A stretch of 64,000 nucleotides of DNA from Sphingobacteriales bacterium. GTDB lineage: Bacteria > Bacteroidota > Bacteroidia > Chitinophagales > UBA2359. A program made the position numbers and the translations under genes. Where the stretch lies: the NCBI GenBank assembly GCA_016700115.1, contig CP064999.1, forward strand, positions 4,831,501-4,895,500. Direction: 5' to 3'. The notes beneath the pieces are model-generated. The model did no database searches, had not been told where the DNA came from, and worked only from the letters and a program-made list of their open reading frames with translations. How positions within the stretch are numbered: position 1 is the stretch's first letter; the number at the start of each line of letters is the position of its first letter. Positions 28,001-37,304 of this stretch are shown here, one piece after another.

Positions 28001-29772
28001 CCACTGCTTATAATCAAAGTGGAAAAATTCCGGTTGATTTTGCTGTATCTGACGGCATGTTGGAAGGAAGCGTTCGAGGCAATTATAATCTCAACCAACC
28101 TGAAAAAGCACTTGATTTTAACCTTTTTGTTAAAAGTTTTGATTTGAGTTCTTTAGAACAATTTGTTCAGGGAACAGCCTCTGATTTGAAAGGGTATTTA
28201 TCAGGAAACTTACAAATAAAAGGCAGCACTGATGCACCGGAATTAAAAGGTGGTCTTGAGTTAAACAATAGTACGGTAAAAGTGGACATGACCAATTCTT
28301 CCTATAGTTTGGAAGCATTAAAATTAGAATTCGAACAAAACGCCATCACCCTCAAACCTGCCGTCATTACAGATCAGGCAGGCGGAAAGCTTTCCCTTCA
28401 TGGGCAGTTTTTGCATAAAAATTTTGAAGACATTGGGATTAACTTTCAGGCCAACGGCAAAAACCTTCAATTAATGAACACAAAATCAGCAGTTGAGGGC
28501 ATGCCTGTTTATGGAGTGTTAAACGGAAATCTCGAAGTTAAAGTTAGCGGAACAGAAAAGCAACCGGATATCAAAGTGTTTTTTGAAACCGGAAATCATA
28601 CGGACTTGTATATGACCGTGCCCGAATCAACTACTGAAATTAAAAAATCAGAATTGGTGGTTTTCGGAAGTCAGGATCCAGAAATTGATGCTGAAATGCA
28701 AAAATCAGCAGAAGAAGCGCAAACGGCTCAACCGGTTTCATTAAAACCACCTTTTAAGTACGACCTGACCCTGAAACTAACTGCTACAAATGAAGCCCGG
28801 ATAAATATTATCATGGATCCGGCTGCAGGCGATCAAATAACGTGTTCCGGAGATGGAGATATCACAGTAGATACCAATGAAACAGGAAATTTGGTAGTAG
28901 CAGGAGATTATACCATTCAAAATGGCTCCTATCAGATGACTCTTCAGGATGTGATAAAACGCAGGTTTGAGATCGAAAAGGGCAGCACACTCAACTTTGC
29001 CGGAGACCCAATGGATTCGAGATTTAACATCACTGCAATTTATGAACCACAAACTTCTGTTTATGAAATGGTATCTGAGTTTTCAGACCAATTGTCCGAA
29101 GAGGAAATCAGTAAACTAAAACGGCGGCAACCGGTACAGGTTGCACTAAATATCAAAGGGACAATTGCTGCTCCTAAACTGACATTTAATATTTTGCTGC
29201 CAAAACTGCAGGATGAACCTAACCCGCTTTTAGAGCGCAAATTGGCTCAAATCAGAGAAAATGAAACTGAACTCAACAAACAAAGCTTTGGGTTAATTAT
29301 GTTTAACCGTTTTATACCTGCAGGAGGTGCGCCAACTCTGGCAACTCCTGATGCAGAAAGCATGATTTATTCCAGTTTGAGCAAAATGGTTTCTGACCAA
29401 CTCAACAACATGGCCGGTAAATACGTAAAAGGAATGGAAATTATGGTCAATGTTGAAGCTGATGGTACGGGCGATGACCGGAACAGGGAGCTTCAATATG
29501 GCGTATCTCAAAGCCTGTTTAATGAACGAATTACTGTTCAGATTGGAGGAACAGTAGCACTTGATGACCAACAGCAGAATAACTCCGGTCTTGCACCGGA
29601 TGTTGCAATAGAATATAAAATCACCAAAGACGGTAAAGTTAAAGGAAGGGTATTTAGAAAAGACCGCTATCACCAACTTTCCCAATTATATCGCCCAACT
29701 ACCGGCATCGGTATTTCATACAAAAAAAAATTCGGCAAATTTAAAGAGTTGTTTAAAAAGCAAAAAAAGTAA
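25045..29772 (+). CDS. TamB-like translocation/assembly module protein (DUF490)
   Basis: 1575 aa. One N-terminal membrane anchor (ITISILVALVLAVVVFLW) is followed by about 1300 residues of repeated beta-strand units, as in AsmA/TamB bridge proteins. The conserved C-terminal TamB domain is at about 1250-1575 (GDITVDTNETGNLVVAGDY, later RELQYGVSQSLFNERITVQIGG, ending in a Lys-rich tail). Such proteins span the periplasm and are linked to barrel insertion or phospholipid transport. The start is TTG 25045 or TTG 25051; no ATG is near. No tamA/BamA-like gene is adjacent. Confidence 0.88.
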   Translation: MPLKKITISILVALVLAVVVFLWQINRPATQTFLIRKALTAIGETYGIEATVGKINIRFFNRIEIDQLYLSDQQSDTLVYIRHLDLHIPLWSLLKKQIVIDELSLSDSYLNIYRNKSETAFNYDFFLSGESTSSSQTYNDTLPVWLHLNKLNLTNTRVSYNDIPGGQQLSTTLKRLSVAFEDIDLNQSHFALKNLLLDDAEIQVAIHQPDSLTLAKLPARTQPATDASENKAEIQLFVKNTDLESICLSYEDNTQNASDHEGIDFARIHLNDFNGNVKDLYFTADTLSFAMNNFAFSEHSGFVCKNLSAQVQYQPTGLGLNDFYFETPQSEIRAGLTLVYPDTEAFTSSPDLVDISLDLPQLTLNTNDLRFFYPEIDKISYIQSHNQTFNTSLILHGTLDDLMLNEFAFQCGNNRMDIDQLHLKHPTNTAQLNFFAKGLKVISSAADLQTLVDPSLIPEQLNPLGEFSLSGNIQGGMTKIAANLHLSSEAGQADTETTLWMENIPRYKGQISLKEFEAGKIAGFDSIIGKLTLQTIFDLEGTELATLFGTANLNIDEASLMGYNYQKTNADFVFNQNIIETSLFLGDKNAAAEIKTFVNLRTDMPELNTSANIKHLNTSALGLYQWDYAFRGNLNAKLSGNHTDNISGTLSVSDAGFIKNETIEVLNSLKIDIDQSNEANTFINLISDIADLQVQGNFKPTQVASGLFRCLNRYYQIFPDTVSKLIPLQQIEFSLKTKQVDLLQNMFVPGLKRLDSCLIKGNFDEVDNKISLTTDIDYVEYENYKIEQVNLDLNNQNNRITSQLILNNLHIKSDTTTTILPEITLATNIANDSLLLGVRVMSDETTTALSLSDFLVALEKDEFVIELLDEALILNNHLWEIQKGNLVRIQPKGILVNRFKLGYGNGQITISNKEAGDVMSPLLIKITDFEINDLAQLASLDSLNLSGRLTGDIEIAEPMGNLSATAGFQFTDLLFSGIQLNKAELTTAYNQSGKIPVDFAVSDGMLEGSVRGNYNLNQPEKALDFNLFVKSFDLSSLEQFVQGTASDLKGYLSGNLQIKGSTDAPELKGGLELNNSTVKVDMTNSSYSLEALKLEFEQNAITLKPAVITDQAGGKLSLHGQFLHKNFEDIGINFQANGKNLQLMNTKSAVEGMPVYGVLNGNLEVKVSGTEKQPDIKVFFETGNHTDLYMTVPESTTEIKKSELVVFGSQDPEIDAEMQKSAEEAQTAQPVSLKPPFKYDLTLKLTATNEARINIIMDPAAGDQITCSGDGDITVDTNETGNLVVAGDYTIQNGSYQMTLQDVIKRRFEIEKGSTLNFAGDPMDSRFNITAIYEPQTSVYEMVSEFSDQLSEEEISKLKRRQPVQVALNIKGTIAAPKLTFNILLPKLQDEPNPLLERKLAQIRENETELNKQSFGLIMFNRFIPAGGAPTLATPDAESMIYSSLSKMVSDQLNNMAGKYVKGMEIMVNVEADGTGDDRNRELQYGVSQSLFNERITVQIGGTVALDDQQQNNSGLAPDVAIEYKITKDGKVKGRVFRKDRYHQLSQLYRPTTGIGISYKKKFGKFKELFKKQKK

Positions 29773-29777
29773 TTTTG
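29749..29777 (+). promoter_or_regulatory. Possible promoter of the UbiA-type gene
   Basis: TTG at 29749-29751 and TAATTTTG at 29770-29777 (21 bp start to start). The -7 box overlaps the stop codon of the TamB-like gene. Confidence 0.4.
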
Positions 29778-29855
29778 CCCTCTTAATCGTTATCCTTTTT
29801 TCCAACTGTATTTTTTTTACCCAATAAGTCCGGTGAACTAACCGGAATTTAGCTT

Positions 29856-31091
29856 ATGAATACTTTTTTTGCACTAATCAGGACATCAAACCTGATCTAT
29901 ATCTTTTTAACCCTTTGCGCACTCAGGTTTTTATTGATTGACCCCCTGTTTGTCATGGCAGGATATACGCCCAGCCTCCATACCGTCGGGTTTTTGCTCC
30001 TAATCCTTTCTGTCATGCTGATTGCTGCTGCCGGATATATCATCAATGATTATTTTGATATTGAAGCAGACAGAATCAATAAACCGGAGAAGGCTTTAAT
30101 CGGTAAGGCAATCAGTCCGGACAAGGCAATGCTTTATTACCATGTTTGCAATTCTGCAGGAATAATTTTAGGTGGTGTTTTAGCCTGGCAAGTCGGCAAC
30201 ATACGGTTAATATTTGTGCATTTGATTACGGCAGCTCTTCTCTGGTTTTACGCAACCTCCTTAAAACGAAAACCATTTATCGGCAATCTGATTATCTCGG
30301 CTTTAGTTGCACTTAGTATTTTTTGTGTTGCGCTTTTTGATTTGGAATTGCTTACCTATACGGGCATTAAAATCAAGGTGATTTTTAAATCTTTGTTTGA
30401 ATCTGTCACCGGATTTTTAGTAACAGCCCCCGAACTGAACAATTATACTAATCGCGAACTTTTAGACACCATTTTAACTTATGTGGCGGGTTATGCCGGG
30501 TTTGCTTTTATTCTGAACTTAATCCGTGAGCTTGCTAAAGTCATGGAAGATTTAGAGGGGGATGAAGAAGCAGGATACAGAACCCTGCCTTTGGTCGCAG
30601 GAGTAGCTTTTACCAAATTGCTTGCCGCAGGATTAACTTTGATTACCGTCAATTTCATCGCCAAGTTTCAAATAAGTCAAATGCTCGCCGGTCAAATACC
30701 GGTAGCAATAGCAACCCTTATTCTGATTCAGTTGCCTTTAATCTATATTACATACAAACTGTATAAAGCCTCACAGAAACATGATTTTTCGCATATCAGC
30801 AAAATTGTCAAGTTGGTGATGCTTGCAGGCCTATTGTATCTTCCCTATCTCCGTGCCGGTATGCAGTTTATTCCACCTCAAACAACCCTCCCTCCGGGAA
30901 TAGAAAGCATTACCTTTGAACCTGATACCACTAATATATTAACTGTGGATACTGCCGAAGCAAACCTTCCGGATACTATTAAATATATTATTGACACTAA
31001 AACAGGATTAACCCGTCCTGATACTGCTTCGGTCCCGGTTGAACCGAAAAAAAATACTTTAAAGACTATCGGAGACGATTTGCTGAAATAA
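29856..31091 (+). CDS. UbiA-type prenyltransferase with C-terminal extension
   Basis: 411 aa. About nine transmembrane helices carry the two Asp-rich UbiA motifs, NDYFDIEADRIN near residue 64 and DLEGDEEAGYRT near residue 232. The pattern is nearest to the geranylgeranylglycerol-phosphate geranylgeranyltransferase-like group of Bacteroidota. The enzyme would attach a prenyl chain to a lipid or quinone precursor. After the last helix there is an unusual hydrophilic tail of about 75 residues rich in Thr, Pro and Asp (from PPQTTLPPG on) that is not part of the family fold. Substrate not certain. Confidence 0.85.
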   Translation: MNTFFALIRTSNLIYIFLTLCALRFLLIDPLFVMAGYTPSLHTVGFLLLILSVMLIAAAGYIINDYFDIEADRINKPEKALIGKAISPDKAMLYYHVCNSAGIILGGVLAWQVGNIRLIFVHLITAALLWFYATSLKRKPFIGNLIISALVALSIFCVALFDLELLTYTGIKIKVIFKSLFESVTGFLVTAPELNNYTNRELLDTILTYVAGYAGFAFILNLIRELAKVMEDLEGDEEAGYRTLPLVAGVAFTKLLAAGLTLITVNFIAKFQISQMLAGQIPVAIATLILIQLPLIYITYKLYKASQKHDFSHISKIVKLVMLAGLLYLPYLRAGMQFIPPQTTLPPGIESITFEPDTTNILTVDTAEANLPDTIKYIIDTKTGLTRPDTASVPVEPKKNTLKTIGDDLLK

Positions 31092-31795
31092 GAAGCAGAG
31101 GTAAGATGCTTTCTTTTACAGTATCTGAAAAGGTTGATTCATGATGGGAGCAAAACCATTTAACTAAAATAGCCTTCCTCTAATATTAACCCTCCCAACT
31201 TCAACTTAAGGGGGGGCGTAAATCAAAATTGGGCTACCACGAACAGCAATTTTAACAGCCTTGCTTAAATTTTGCTGAAAATTGTGTTGAATTTGAGGGT
31301 AAAATTAGTTTCAAAACCGAATAAAATTGACATTTTATCAAAAAATGAAGTTGGATTTGAACCAAATCTTATTTCAGAAATGAAAAAAATTGCAATTTCA
31401 TGGAACAAATTAATAATTTAGAAGGCAAAAATTGCAATTGAAAGGATAAAAATTGCAATTGAAAGGATAAAAATTGCAATTGAACTCCTTTAAATGTTAA
31501 TCTTAAAAAGGAAAATTGACTTTTTGAAAGTAAAACAAACAAGAAATGGTTCATTTCTTACTTCATTCTTCTTTGAAATTATAATTTTCCTCTTTTTAAA
31601 TTGCTTTTTTCTCTTATAAAGTTGCAATTTTTTTGTTTAAAAAAATTAAGGGTTTTGGTGGTTTTTTGAGTGTAGCGGTGCAAAATGAAAACAAGGTCAG
31701 TCTTTGTTCTAAATACCCCCCTGCTTTTTTGACGAAAGGAAGCCAATGTTAAAGGTTGGTCTATTTTATTCAGACCATTCTCTTATTTTGGATTG
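31092..31795. other. Gene-free region with a short 21-bp array
   Basis: About 700 bp of AT-rich DNA with no gene I can support. It contains the palindromic 21-bp repeats at 31388-31490. The remainder shows nothing recognisable. Confidence 0.7.
31388..31490. repeat. 21-bp repeat with AATTGCAATT palindrome
   Basis: The perfect palindrome AATTGCAATT begins at 31388, 31430, 31451 and 31472, all in one 21-bp phase. A degraded unit fills the slot at about 31409. Between them is a GAAAGGATAAA-type linker. Unit length and palindromic core recall the larger array at 7921, but the sequence is unrelated. Confidence 0.85.
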
Positions 31796-32020
31796 ATGAA
31801 CCTTGTCTATGGCAATCCCATTATTCCAACACGAATCCAGGAAAGAGTCAATGCAGGGGATTTAGGGTATCCAAGGCTTGCCCATCCAAAAACAAAGCCC
31901 TTACTTTGAAGAAGCATACAGGGTGGAGAAAAATAACTGCCAAAAAAACCTCATTGAGTTGGCAGAAGAATGGGGGGCTAAACGTCAATCATACCCAGTT
32001 TCGCACCCTCTGTTTCAAAA
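31796..32020 (+). pseudogene. Frameshifted gene remnant upstream of the Rpn-type nuclease
   Basis: From ATG 31796 one frame reads MNLVYGNPIIPTRIQERV and on to GDLGYPRLAHPK. Reading then has to move to another frame at the A5 run near 31890, to give SPYFEEAYRVEKNNCQKN and IELAEEWG. The joined text is protein-like but the family is not known to me. The part from 31940 to 32009 is about 85% identical, by eye, to 32977-33047 on the other side of the nuclease gene. Confidence 0.5.
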
Positions 32021-32025
32021 TAATG

Positions 32026-32033
32026 TACCTTTG
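32026..32033 (+). promoter_or_regulatory. Possible -7 box before the Rpn-type gene
   Basis: TACCTTTG matches TAnnTTTG, 25 bp before the GTG start. No clear -33 box is visible. Confidence 0.35.
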
Positions 32034-32057
32034 TCAGGCAACTAAAACTCATAGAGT

Positions 32058-32909
32058 GTGATCAGAGAAAAATACGTCAACCCTTTTACCGACTTCGGTT
32101 TCAAGAAATTGTTTGGGGAAGAACCCAACAAAGACTTGTTATTGGATTTTCTCAATGAATTACTGCGCGAACAGGAAGGCGAAATTAAGGAACTCATCTA
32201 CCTAAAAACCGAACACCTCGGTGCAGGTGATACAGACCGCAGAGCTATTTTTGACCTCTATTGCGAAAATGAGCGAGGCGAAAAATTCATCGTTGAGTTG
32301 CAAAAATCCAAGCAAAACTTTTTCAAAGACCGCACTTTGTATTATGCTACTTTTCCTATTCAAGAGCAGGCAAAGCGGGCAGACTGGAACTATGAACTGA
32401 AAGCAGTTTACACGGTAGCCATCCTTGATTTTGTCTTTGATGAAGACAAGGCAGAGCAAAACAAATACAGATACGATGTAAAGCTGACCGACATAGACAC
32501 CTGCAAAGTATTCTACGACAAGTTGACTTTTATCTACTTAGAGATGCCAAAGTTCACAAAGGGAGTAGAAGAATTAAGCACCCGGTTTGAAAAGTGGCTA
32601 TATGTGCTGAAAAACCTGAACCGGTTGGAGCGGATACCTGATCGTTTGCGGGAGCGGATATTTGAACGCCTGTTTGAGGTTGCGGAAGTAGCAAAGTTCA
32701 GCAGAGAGGAGTTGCTATCGTATGAAGACAGTCTGAAGTATTACCGCGATTTAAAGAACTCGTTGGACACCGCATTTGAGGAAGGAAAGGTAGAAGGTTT
32801 AAGAGAGGTCATTAAAAATGGTTCAGTTGCCGGTGTTGACATAAAAACATTGGCAAAACTAACCGGTTTATCAGAAGTAGAGGTGAGCAGAATTATCAAC
32901 GAGATATAA
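32058..32909 (+). CDS. Rpn/PD-(D/E)XK nuclease family putative transposase
   Basis: 283 aa. The N-terminus VNPFTDFGFKKLFGEEPNKD is the signature of the PDDEXK_2 / Rpn family. The nuclease core has Asp in AIFDLYCENERG and the ExQ-type FIVELQK that follows. The C-terminus (YYRDLKNSLDTAFEEGKVEG) is typical, and the last 30 residues (IKTLAKLTGLSEVEVSRIINE) resemble a helix-turn-helix. Family members promote recombination or are called transposases, often in many copies. The start is GTG 32058. The gene lies between two related remnants, which suggests that the block moved or was duplicated. Confidence 0.88.
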   Translation: MIREKYVNPFTDFGFKKLFGEEPNKDLLLDFLNELLREQEGEIKELIYLKTEHLGAGDTDRRAIFDLYCENERGEKFIVELQKSKQNFFKDRTLYYATFPIQEQAKRADWNYELKAVYTVAILDFVFDEDKAEQNKYRYDVKLTDIDTCKVFYDKLTFIYLEMPKFTKGVEELSTRFEKWLYVLKNLNRLERIPDRLRERIFERLFEVAEVAKFSREELLSYEDSLKYYRDLKNSLDTAFEEGKVEGLREVIKNGSVAGVDIKTLAKLTGLSEVEVSRIINEI

Positions 32910-33327
32910 TAATTTATTGGCTTTGGTTTGCCTGCGCCAATACTAAGATTTATCTTCACTGCCATTAGAACTATATCCAAAACAACGACATTGAGTTGGC
33001 AGAAGAATTGGAAGGTTACAAGTCAATCATGCGCAGTTTCGCACCCTTTGCTGATGAGTACAGTGATCAATGCGCATGACGAAACACAAAACTACTCTTT
33101 TCGATCAGTATCTCTGACTTAGATAGTAATATAGTATTATCTAAGTAAATTTGAAAAATAAATTTGCTGTTTTTATAAAAAAGCTACGAAATTGAGCAAT
33201 AAAAACATTTTTTTTAGCAAATTAGATACTAATAAGTAAATTGTTTTTTAATTTTGTTATTCATTAAACTAATTTCTACGGAGTTTGTTTTTATCATCCT
33301 AAATTTTACAATTAAAGCCTATAAAAA
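32910..33327. other. Remnant of a gene, then AT-rich leader
   Basis: The stretch 32970-33070 reads NYIQNNDIELAEELEGYKS and on to a stop, a degraded copy related to the remnant before the nuclease gene. After 33120 the DNA is very AT-rich. It has a TAATTTTG box at 33249-33256 that may serve the LysM gene, though the -33 side is poor. Confidence 0.5.
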
Positions 33328-34569
33328 ATGAGAAATCTTATCTTGATATTTGTTGTTTTATGCAGTACAAGTTTGATGCTTTCTGCTCAACCTGTTTCTT
33401 ACATACAATATACGGTAAAACCCGGAGATAGTTTATACAAATTGTCTTCTGTTTACGGAGTTAATATTGAGTCTATCAAACAACATAACCCCAGAATTAA
33501 GAACGAACAACTGAATGTGGGGGAAGTCATTATTCTACCCATGAAAAAATGGGTAGATACCGGTGATCCCTCAAAATCAAACACTCAAACAGTGGTTTAT
33601 CTGAATGATGATGTGGTTGCCAATGCAGGCGAAAATTTATTGCCTATGAATAAACCTGTTTTGCACGAAGACCCTATTTCAGATGTGGTTTCAGAAATTA
33701 TCTCCAAACCCTCCGAAAATTTGTCATCATCTGAACCCATCGTTTATGCCACTCCTTTAAATTTTGCAGATAGCGAAGTTACCATTCCGGTTCAACCTTT
33801 GTTTGTAAAAGAAGACCCTATTTTCAGAGGAGTTGAAGAACCGGTTCAACTAATTGATACCTATTCTGCTACCATTACAGAAGCGAATACGAACACTTCT
33901 ACTTCTTCTAATGGCAATAATGTAAAAACAACAAAAACCGTTGACAAAAGCACTAAAGAATCAAAAGTCACAACAGGAACTGCTAAATCTGGTATATATT
34001 CTAAGCTTAAACCGGTTAAACATAAAGTAAAGGAAAAAGAAACCCTGTATAGCATTGCAAAACAATATAATCAGGAAATTACAACCATCGTTAACTGGAA
34101 CAACCTGCCTGATAATAGCATAAAGACCGGACAGGAAATTATTATTGAATGGATAATGCCCACCAACGAAGCGCTTTCTATGCTTGAATTAGCGGAAATA
34201 GGCAAATCTAATGCCGATGCGGCTAATATGACGGCTTTTCAAAAAACCTATCTTTCTTACGAACTCGACACCATGAACCTTTATCAGTTAAAAAAGGATA
34301 TTGGTGCTGCAGTTTGGTTTGATGACAGTGGTACAACTTCAGGTACTGACAATATGTATTGTCTGCATAAAAACGCACCTCCTAAAACAATTGTAAAAGT
34401 AACGAACCCGATTAACCGAAGATCGGCTTATTTGATGGTTGTTGAAAAGTTGCCGGATTTGCCTCAAAACGACAATGTTTTACTGAGCATGACACATAGT
34501 GCTGCAAAAAGATTGAACATTCTGAATGACAAACTCATGGTTGAATCCCGTTATTATTTACCCAAATAA
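33328..34569 (+). CDS. LysM-repeat and RlpA-like envelope protein
   Basis: 413 aa with a signal peptide (LILIFVVLCSTSLMLSAQ). Two LysM domains bind peptidoglycan: residues about 28-71 (YTVKPGDSLYKLSSVYGV) and about 231-275 (HKVKEKETLYSIAKQY). The C-terminal about 90 residues (GAAVWFDD, VKVTNPINRRS, AAKRLNIL) look like a double-psi beta-barrel of the RlpA kind, without proof that it is catalytic. A Ser/Thr-rich linker separates the LysM domains. Probably a cell-wall-binding periplasmic protein. It converges with the GT-C gene. Confidence 0.85.
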   Translation: MRNLILIFVVLCSTSLMLSAQPVSYIQYTVKPGDSLYKLSSVYGVNIESIKQHNPRIKNEQLNVGEVIILPMKKWVDTGDPSKSNTQTVVYLNDDVVANAGENLLPMNKPVLHEDPISDVVSEIISKPSENLSSSEPIVYATPLNFADSEVTIPVQPLFVKEDPIFRGVEEPVQLIDTYSATITEANTNTSTSSNGNNVKTTKTVDKSTKESKVTTGTAKSGIYSKLKPVKHKVKEKETLYSIAKQYNQEITTIVNWNNLPDNSIKTGQEIIIEWIMPTNEALSMLELAEIGKSNADAANMTAFQKTYLSYELDTMNLYQLKKDIGAAVWFDDSGTTSGTDNMYCLHKNAPPKTIVKVTNPINRRSAYLMVVEKLPDLPQNDNVLLSMTHSAAKRLNILNDKLMVESRYYLPK

Positions 34570-34578
34570 TTAACTGTT

Positions 34579-36357
34579 TTAATCTTTGACTTTCTGTTCT
34601 TTTCTGAGCCAAACCGTTATTTCATCGTCAGAAAATTGCAGGAGATATAAATCATTCAACCCTTCAGGTAGGGCAAAGCAATTGTCCCATAAAATTGCGT
34701 CATAGTTTTGATGTATATCAAAAGGCTGATAATCAACACTTTGAGGATTTCCGCTTATCTGTTTTACCAATCTGCCATTAGATTTATAATGGAATTCGAT
34801 CAGTGGTTTATAGTAGTCTAAGTTAAAATAATAAAGCTCAACGTTGTGGTTCATAAATAGCCGTGCTATTTTCTCACTATTGGAGTCCCGTTGATAGCTC
34901 CAGTTTATAAAATCATTTTGGTGGGCTAAATATAGATTTGTACTTACAGCCAAAAAAACAAACCCTCCAACAACAAATTGTCGAAACTTAACCCAGGACA
35001 ATTTTTCATATACATTTTGTATTACTAAGACGAACAAAAAAGAGATAAACACAAAATTGTAAGTCCATATACGCTCAGGAACATAAACTCTCTGTAGTAA
35101 AAAAGCAATAATAATGGTTGAAATGGACATCAAAGAAAACCAGGTCCATTGACGTTGATACTTGTTGGCATTGCGATATACCCAAAATATCAATAAGGAA
35201 AAAAAAAGGAGTATCCCTGAATGAATAGCGGTTCCGGTTAAAAAATACCAAGAACGGTTGATGTATTTTGGGAAATGTTTCCAAACCCAATCAATAGAAT
35301 TGAATTCTGTTGCCACCTGAAACCCCAAACCTATTCCTGTACCTAATAACATAGGTGTATAAACGAGCACTACTCCCAAAAAAATTAAACCGGTTGATTT
35401 ACAGAGTTCCCAAAAAAGTTTAAAGTGCTTATTGAAAATCAAAACTGCCGATCCAAACAAAAATATCACCGCGAAATGATAAATAAAAGTAGGCATAGCA
35501 TAAAATCCGGCGATACAGGAAAGAATTAAGATAATCCGCCACTTTTTAGGGTTGGTTATTGTTGTTGGATCAGAATTTATCAACCACCTGAATAGCGAAT
35601 AAGAGGACACTATGACAAAAAAGGTAAGTAGGATATATCCTCTCGCATACAACATATAAAAAGTAACAGGTCCTGAAAAAGCGAAAAAATATGCCCCGCT
35701 GATTGACATCCAAAAAGAAAACAACCTGCGCAAGAAAGCAAAAAATGCGAATACCGCTAAAAAGCCAAATATGATAACAGGCAACCTGAGATTTACACTG
35801 ACCGGAAAAGGAAGAAAACTAAACAGATTAGCCAATACAACAAATAAAGGGTGATTGTTGTAAACCGAGAAAGCAACCAACAGGTTATTAGAAACAAAGT
35901 AATTATAGGTCCATGCTTCATCGTATTGCACCGGATATTGTAAATAATAACTTGTTTTAATTAATAGAGACAAAAACAAAAAACTGCTAAAAACTTGCTG
36001 AATTTTTGTTTCTCCCTTTATCAAAAACCACCAAAGTTTTAATAACTGCAGGAATTCTTCGAATATTCTGTTTAAACACACTGAAACATCTTTGGACTTT
36101 TTTATCAAAAAGGGCAACAGCAGAATCCAAAAAATAGACAATAAAACAAACAAGTAACGAGTAAAAAGGAATTTATTTAGCGAAAAAAAACGGTTTTTCA
36201 CCAATTCTAAAATTTCCGGCTTGTTGGCACTTTTTACAATTAAAAGGGTAAAATTGTCATAATTATAAGACCATAGAAATACCGTAATGGCAATGGTTAA
36301 ACCGGTAAAGAAAAACATAGAAAGCAAATAAGCAATTCTAAAAAACCTGATGCCCAT
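34579..36357 (-). CDS. GT-C fold membrane glycosyltransferase (ArnT/PMT-like)
   Basis: 592 aa with about 12 transmembrane helices. The first periplasmic loop carries the Asp-Glu pair in QYDEAWTYNYF near residue 143, followed by YNNHPLF. This is the catalytic-acid region of lipid-phosphate-sugar-dependent GT-C transferases. A soluble C-terminal part of about 100 residues follows the last helix. It would move a sugar from a polyprenyl carrier to a protein, lipid or glycan on the outer face of the inner membrane. Acceptor unknown. It lies alone on the minus strand, divergent from truB. Confidence 0.82.
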   Translation of the reverse strand: MGIRFFRIAYLLSMFFFTGLTIAITVFLWSYNYDNFTLLIVKSANKPEILELVKNRFFSLNKFLFTRYLFVLLSIFWILLLPFLIKKSKDVSVCLNRIFEEFLQLLKLWWFLIKGETKIQQVFSSFLFLSLLIKTSYYLQYPVQYDEAWTYNYFVSNNLLVAFSVYNNHPLFVVLANLFSFLPFPVSVNLRLPVIIFGFLAVFAFFAFLRRLFSFWMSISGAYFFAFSGPVTFYMLYARGYILLTFFVIVSSYSLFRWLINSDPTTITNPKKWRIILILSCIAGFYAMPTFIYHFAVIFLFGSAVLIFNKHFKLFWELCKSTGLIFLGVVLVYTPMLLGTGIGLGFQVATEFNSIDWVWKHFPKYINRSWYFLTGTAIHSGILLFFSLLIFWVYRNANKYQRQWTWFSLMSISTIIIAFLLQRVYVPERIWTYNFVFISFLFVLVIQNVYEKLSWVKFRQFVVGGFVFLAVSTNLYLAHQNDFINWSYQRDSNSEKIARLFMNHNVELYYFNLDYYKPLIEFHYKSNGRLVKQISGNPQSVDYQPFDIHQNYDAILWDNCFALPEGLNDLYLLQFSDDEITVWLRKEQKVKD

Positions 36358-36464
36358 ATAGCTTTGTTAAAGTTGAATTGTTTTTTGCATCTTTTAATTA
36401 CCGATTGCAAATTACAAACTCTTAATTAAAAAATCGGCAATTTTACAAACCCATATTAGTTGAA

Positions 36465-37193
36465 ATGATTTCAGAAAAAAAACAAGATTTTAATTTTGAG
36501 GATGGAGAAGTCGTCTTAGTGAATAAGCCTTTGAAATGGACTTCATTTGATGTGGTGAATAAATTGAGATATGCTTGCGGAGTAAAAAAAATTGGCCATG
36601 CAGGTACCCTCGATCCAATGGCTACCGGCTTGTTAATTATTTGTATCGGCAGAAATGCCACCCGTAGAATTGAAGAATTTATGGGGATGGATAAAGAATA
36701 TACCGGCACTTTTTTTCTTGGGGCGACAACACCATCCTTCGATACTGAACATGAACCCGACCGTTTTTATGATATAAGTCATATCAAAGAAGAGGATTTG
36801 TTTAAAACAGCTCAGGCATTGACCGGAAGCTATTTGCAAACTCCGCCTATGTTTTCGGCAGTGAAAGTTAATGGCTCCCCCTTGTATCTCAAAGCGCGCA
36901 AGGGACAAGAGATTGCTGTGGAAAAACGTCCGATTACTGTACACGAACTGGAACTGACCAATATCAATTTGCCATTGATTGAGGTAAGGATTAAATGCAG
37001 TAAAGGAACTTATATCCGCTCAATAGCCTCAGACTTTGGAAAATTGCTGCAAAATGGTGCATACTTGTCAGCACTTTGCAGGACAAAAATCGGGAATTTT
37101 AACCTGAAAGATGCCTGGGAGTTAGAAAGCCTGGTAAAGGCAATTGCTCCTTATAAGTCAAAACCTCAGGCAAATATCGAATTTCAAAAATAA
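36465..37193 (+). CDS. truB: tRNA pseudouridine-55 synthase TruB
   Basis: 242 aa. It has VNKPLKWTSFDVVNKLR and the catalytic motif GHAGTLDPMATGLL, with the nucleophilic Asp at residue 50, then KEYTGTFFLG and TPPMFSAVKVNG. It makes pseudouridine 55 in the T loop of tRNAs. The PUA tail of longer forms is missing, as usual in Bacteroidota. It is single and followed by a terminator. Confidence 0.95.
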   Translation: MISEKKQDFNFEDGEVVLVNKPLKWTSFDVVNKLRYACGVKKIGHAGTLDPMATGLLIICIGRNATRRIEEFMGMDKEYTGTFFLGATTPSFDTEHEPDRFYDISHIKEEDLFKTAQALTGSYLQTPPMFSAVKVNGSPLYLKARKGQEIAVEKRPITVHELELTNINLPLIEVRIKCSKGTYIRSIASDFGKLLQNGAYLSALCRTKIGNFNLKDAWELESLVKAIAPYKSKPQANIEFQK

Positions 37194-37304
37194 AAAACTG
37201 TTCTTGTTAAGATTATGATCATCCTGCCAACAATATCTTGGCAATTGATGTTTATTAAAACATAGCTCCTGATTAGAGCCATTGTTTTTCGTCGTAAGTT
37301 TTTC

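Noticed and set aside
31756..32061. 101-codon frame before the Rpn-type gene
   Set aside because: Another frame of the same stretch gives better protein-like text with one frameshift, so it is treated as part of a remnant.
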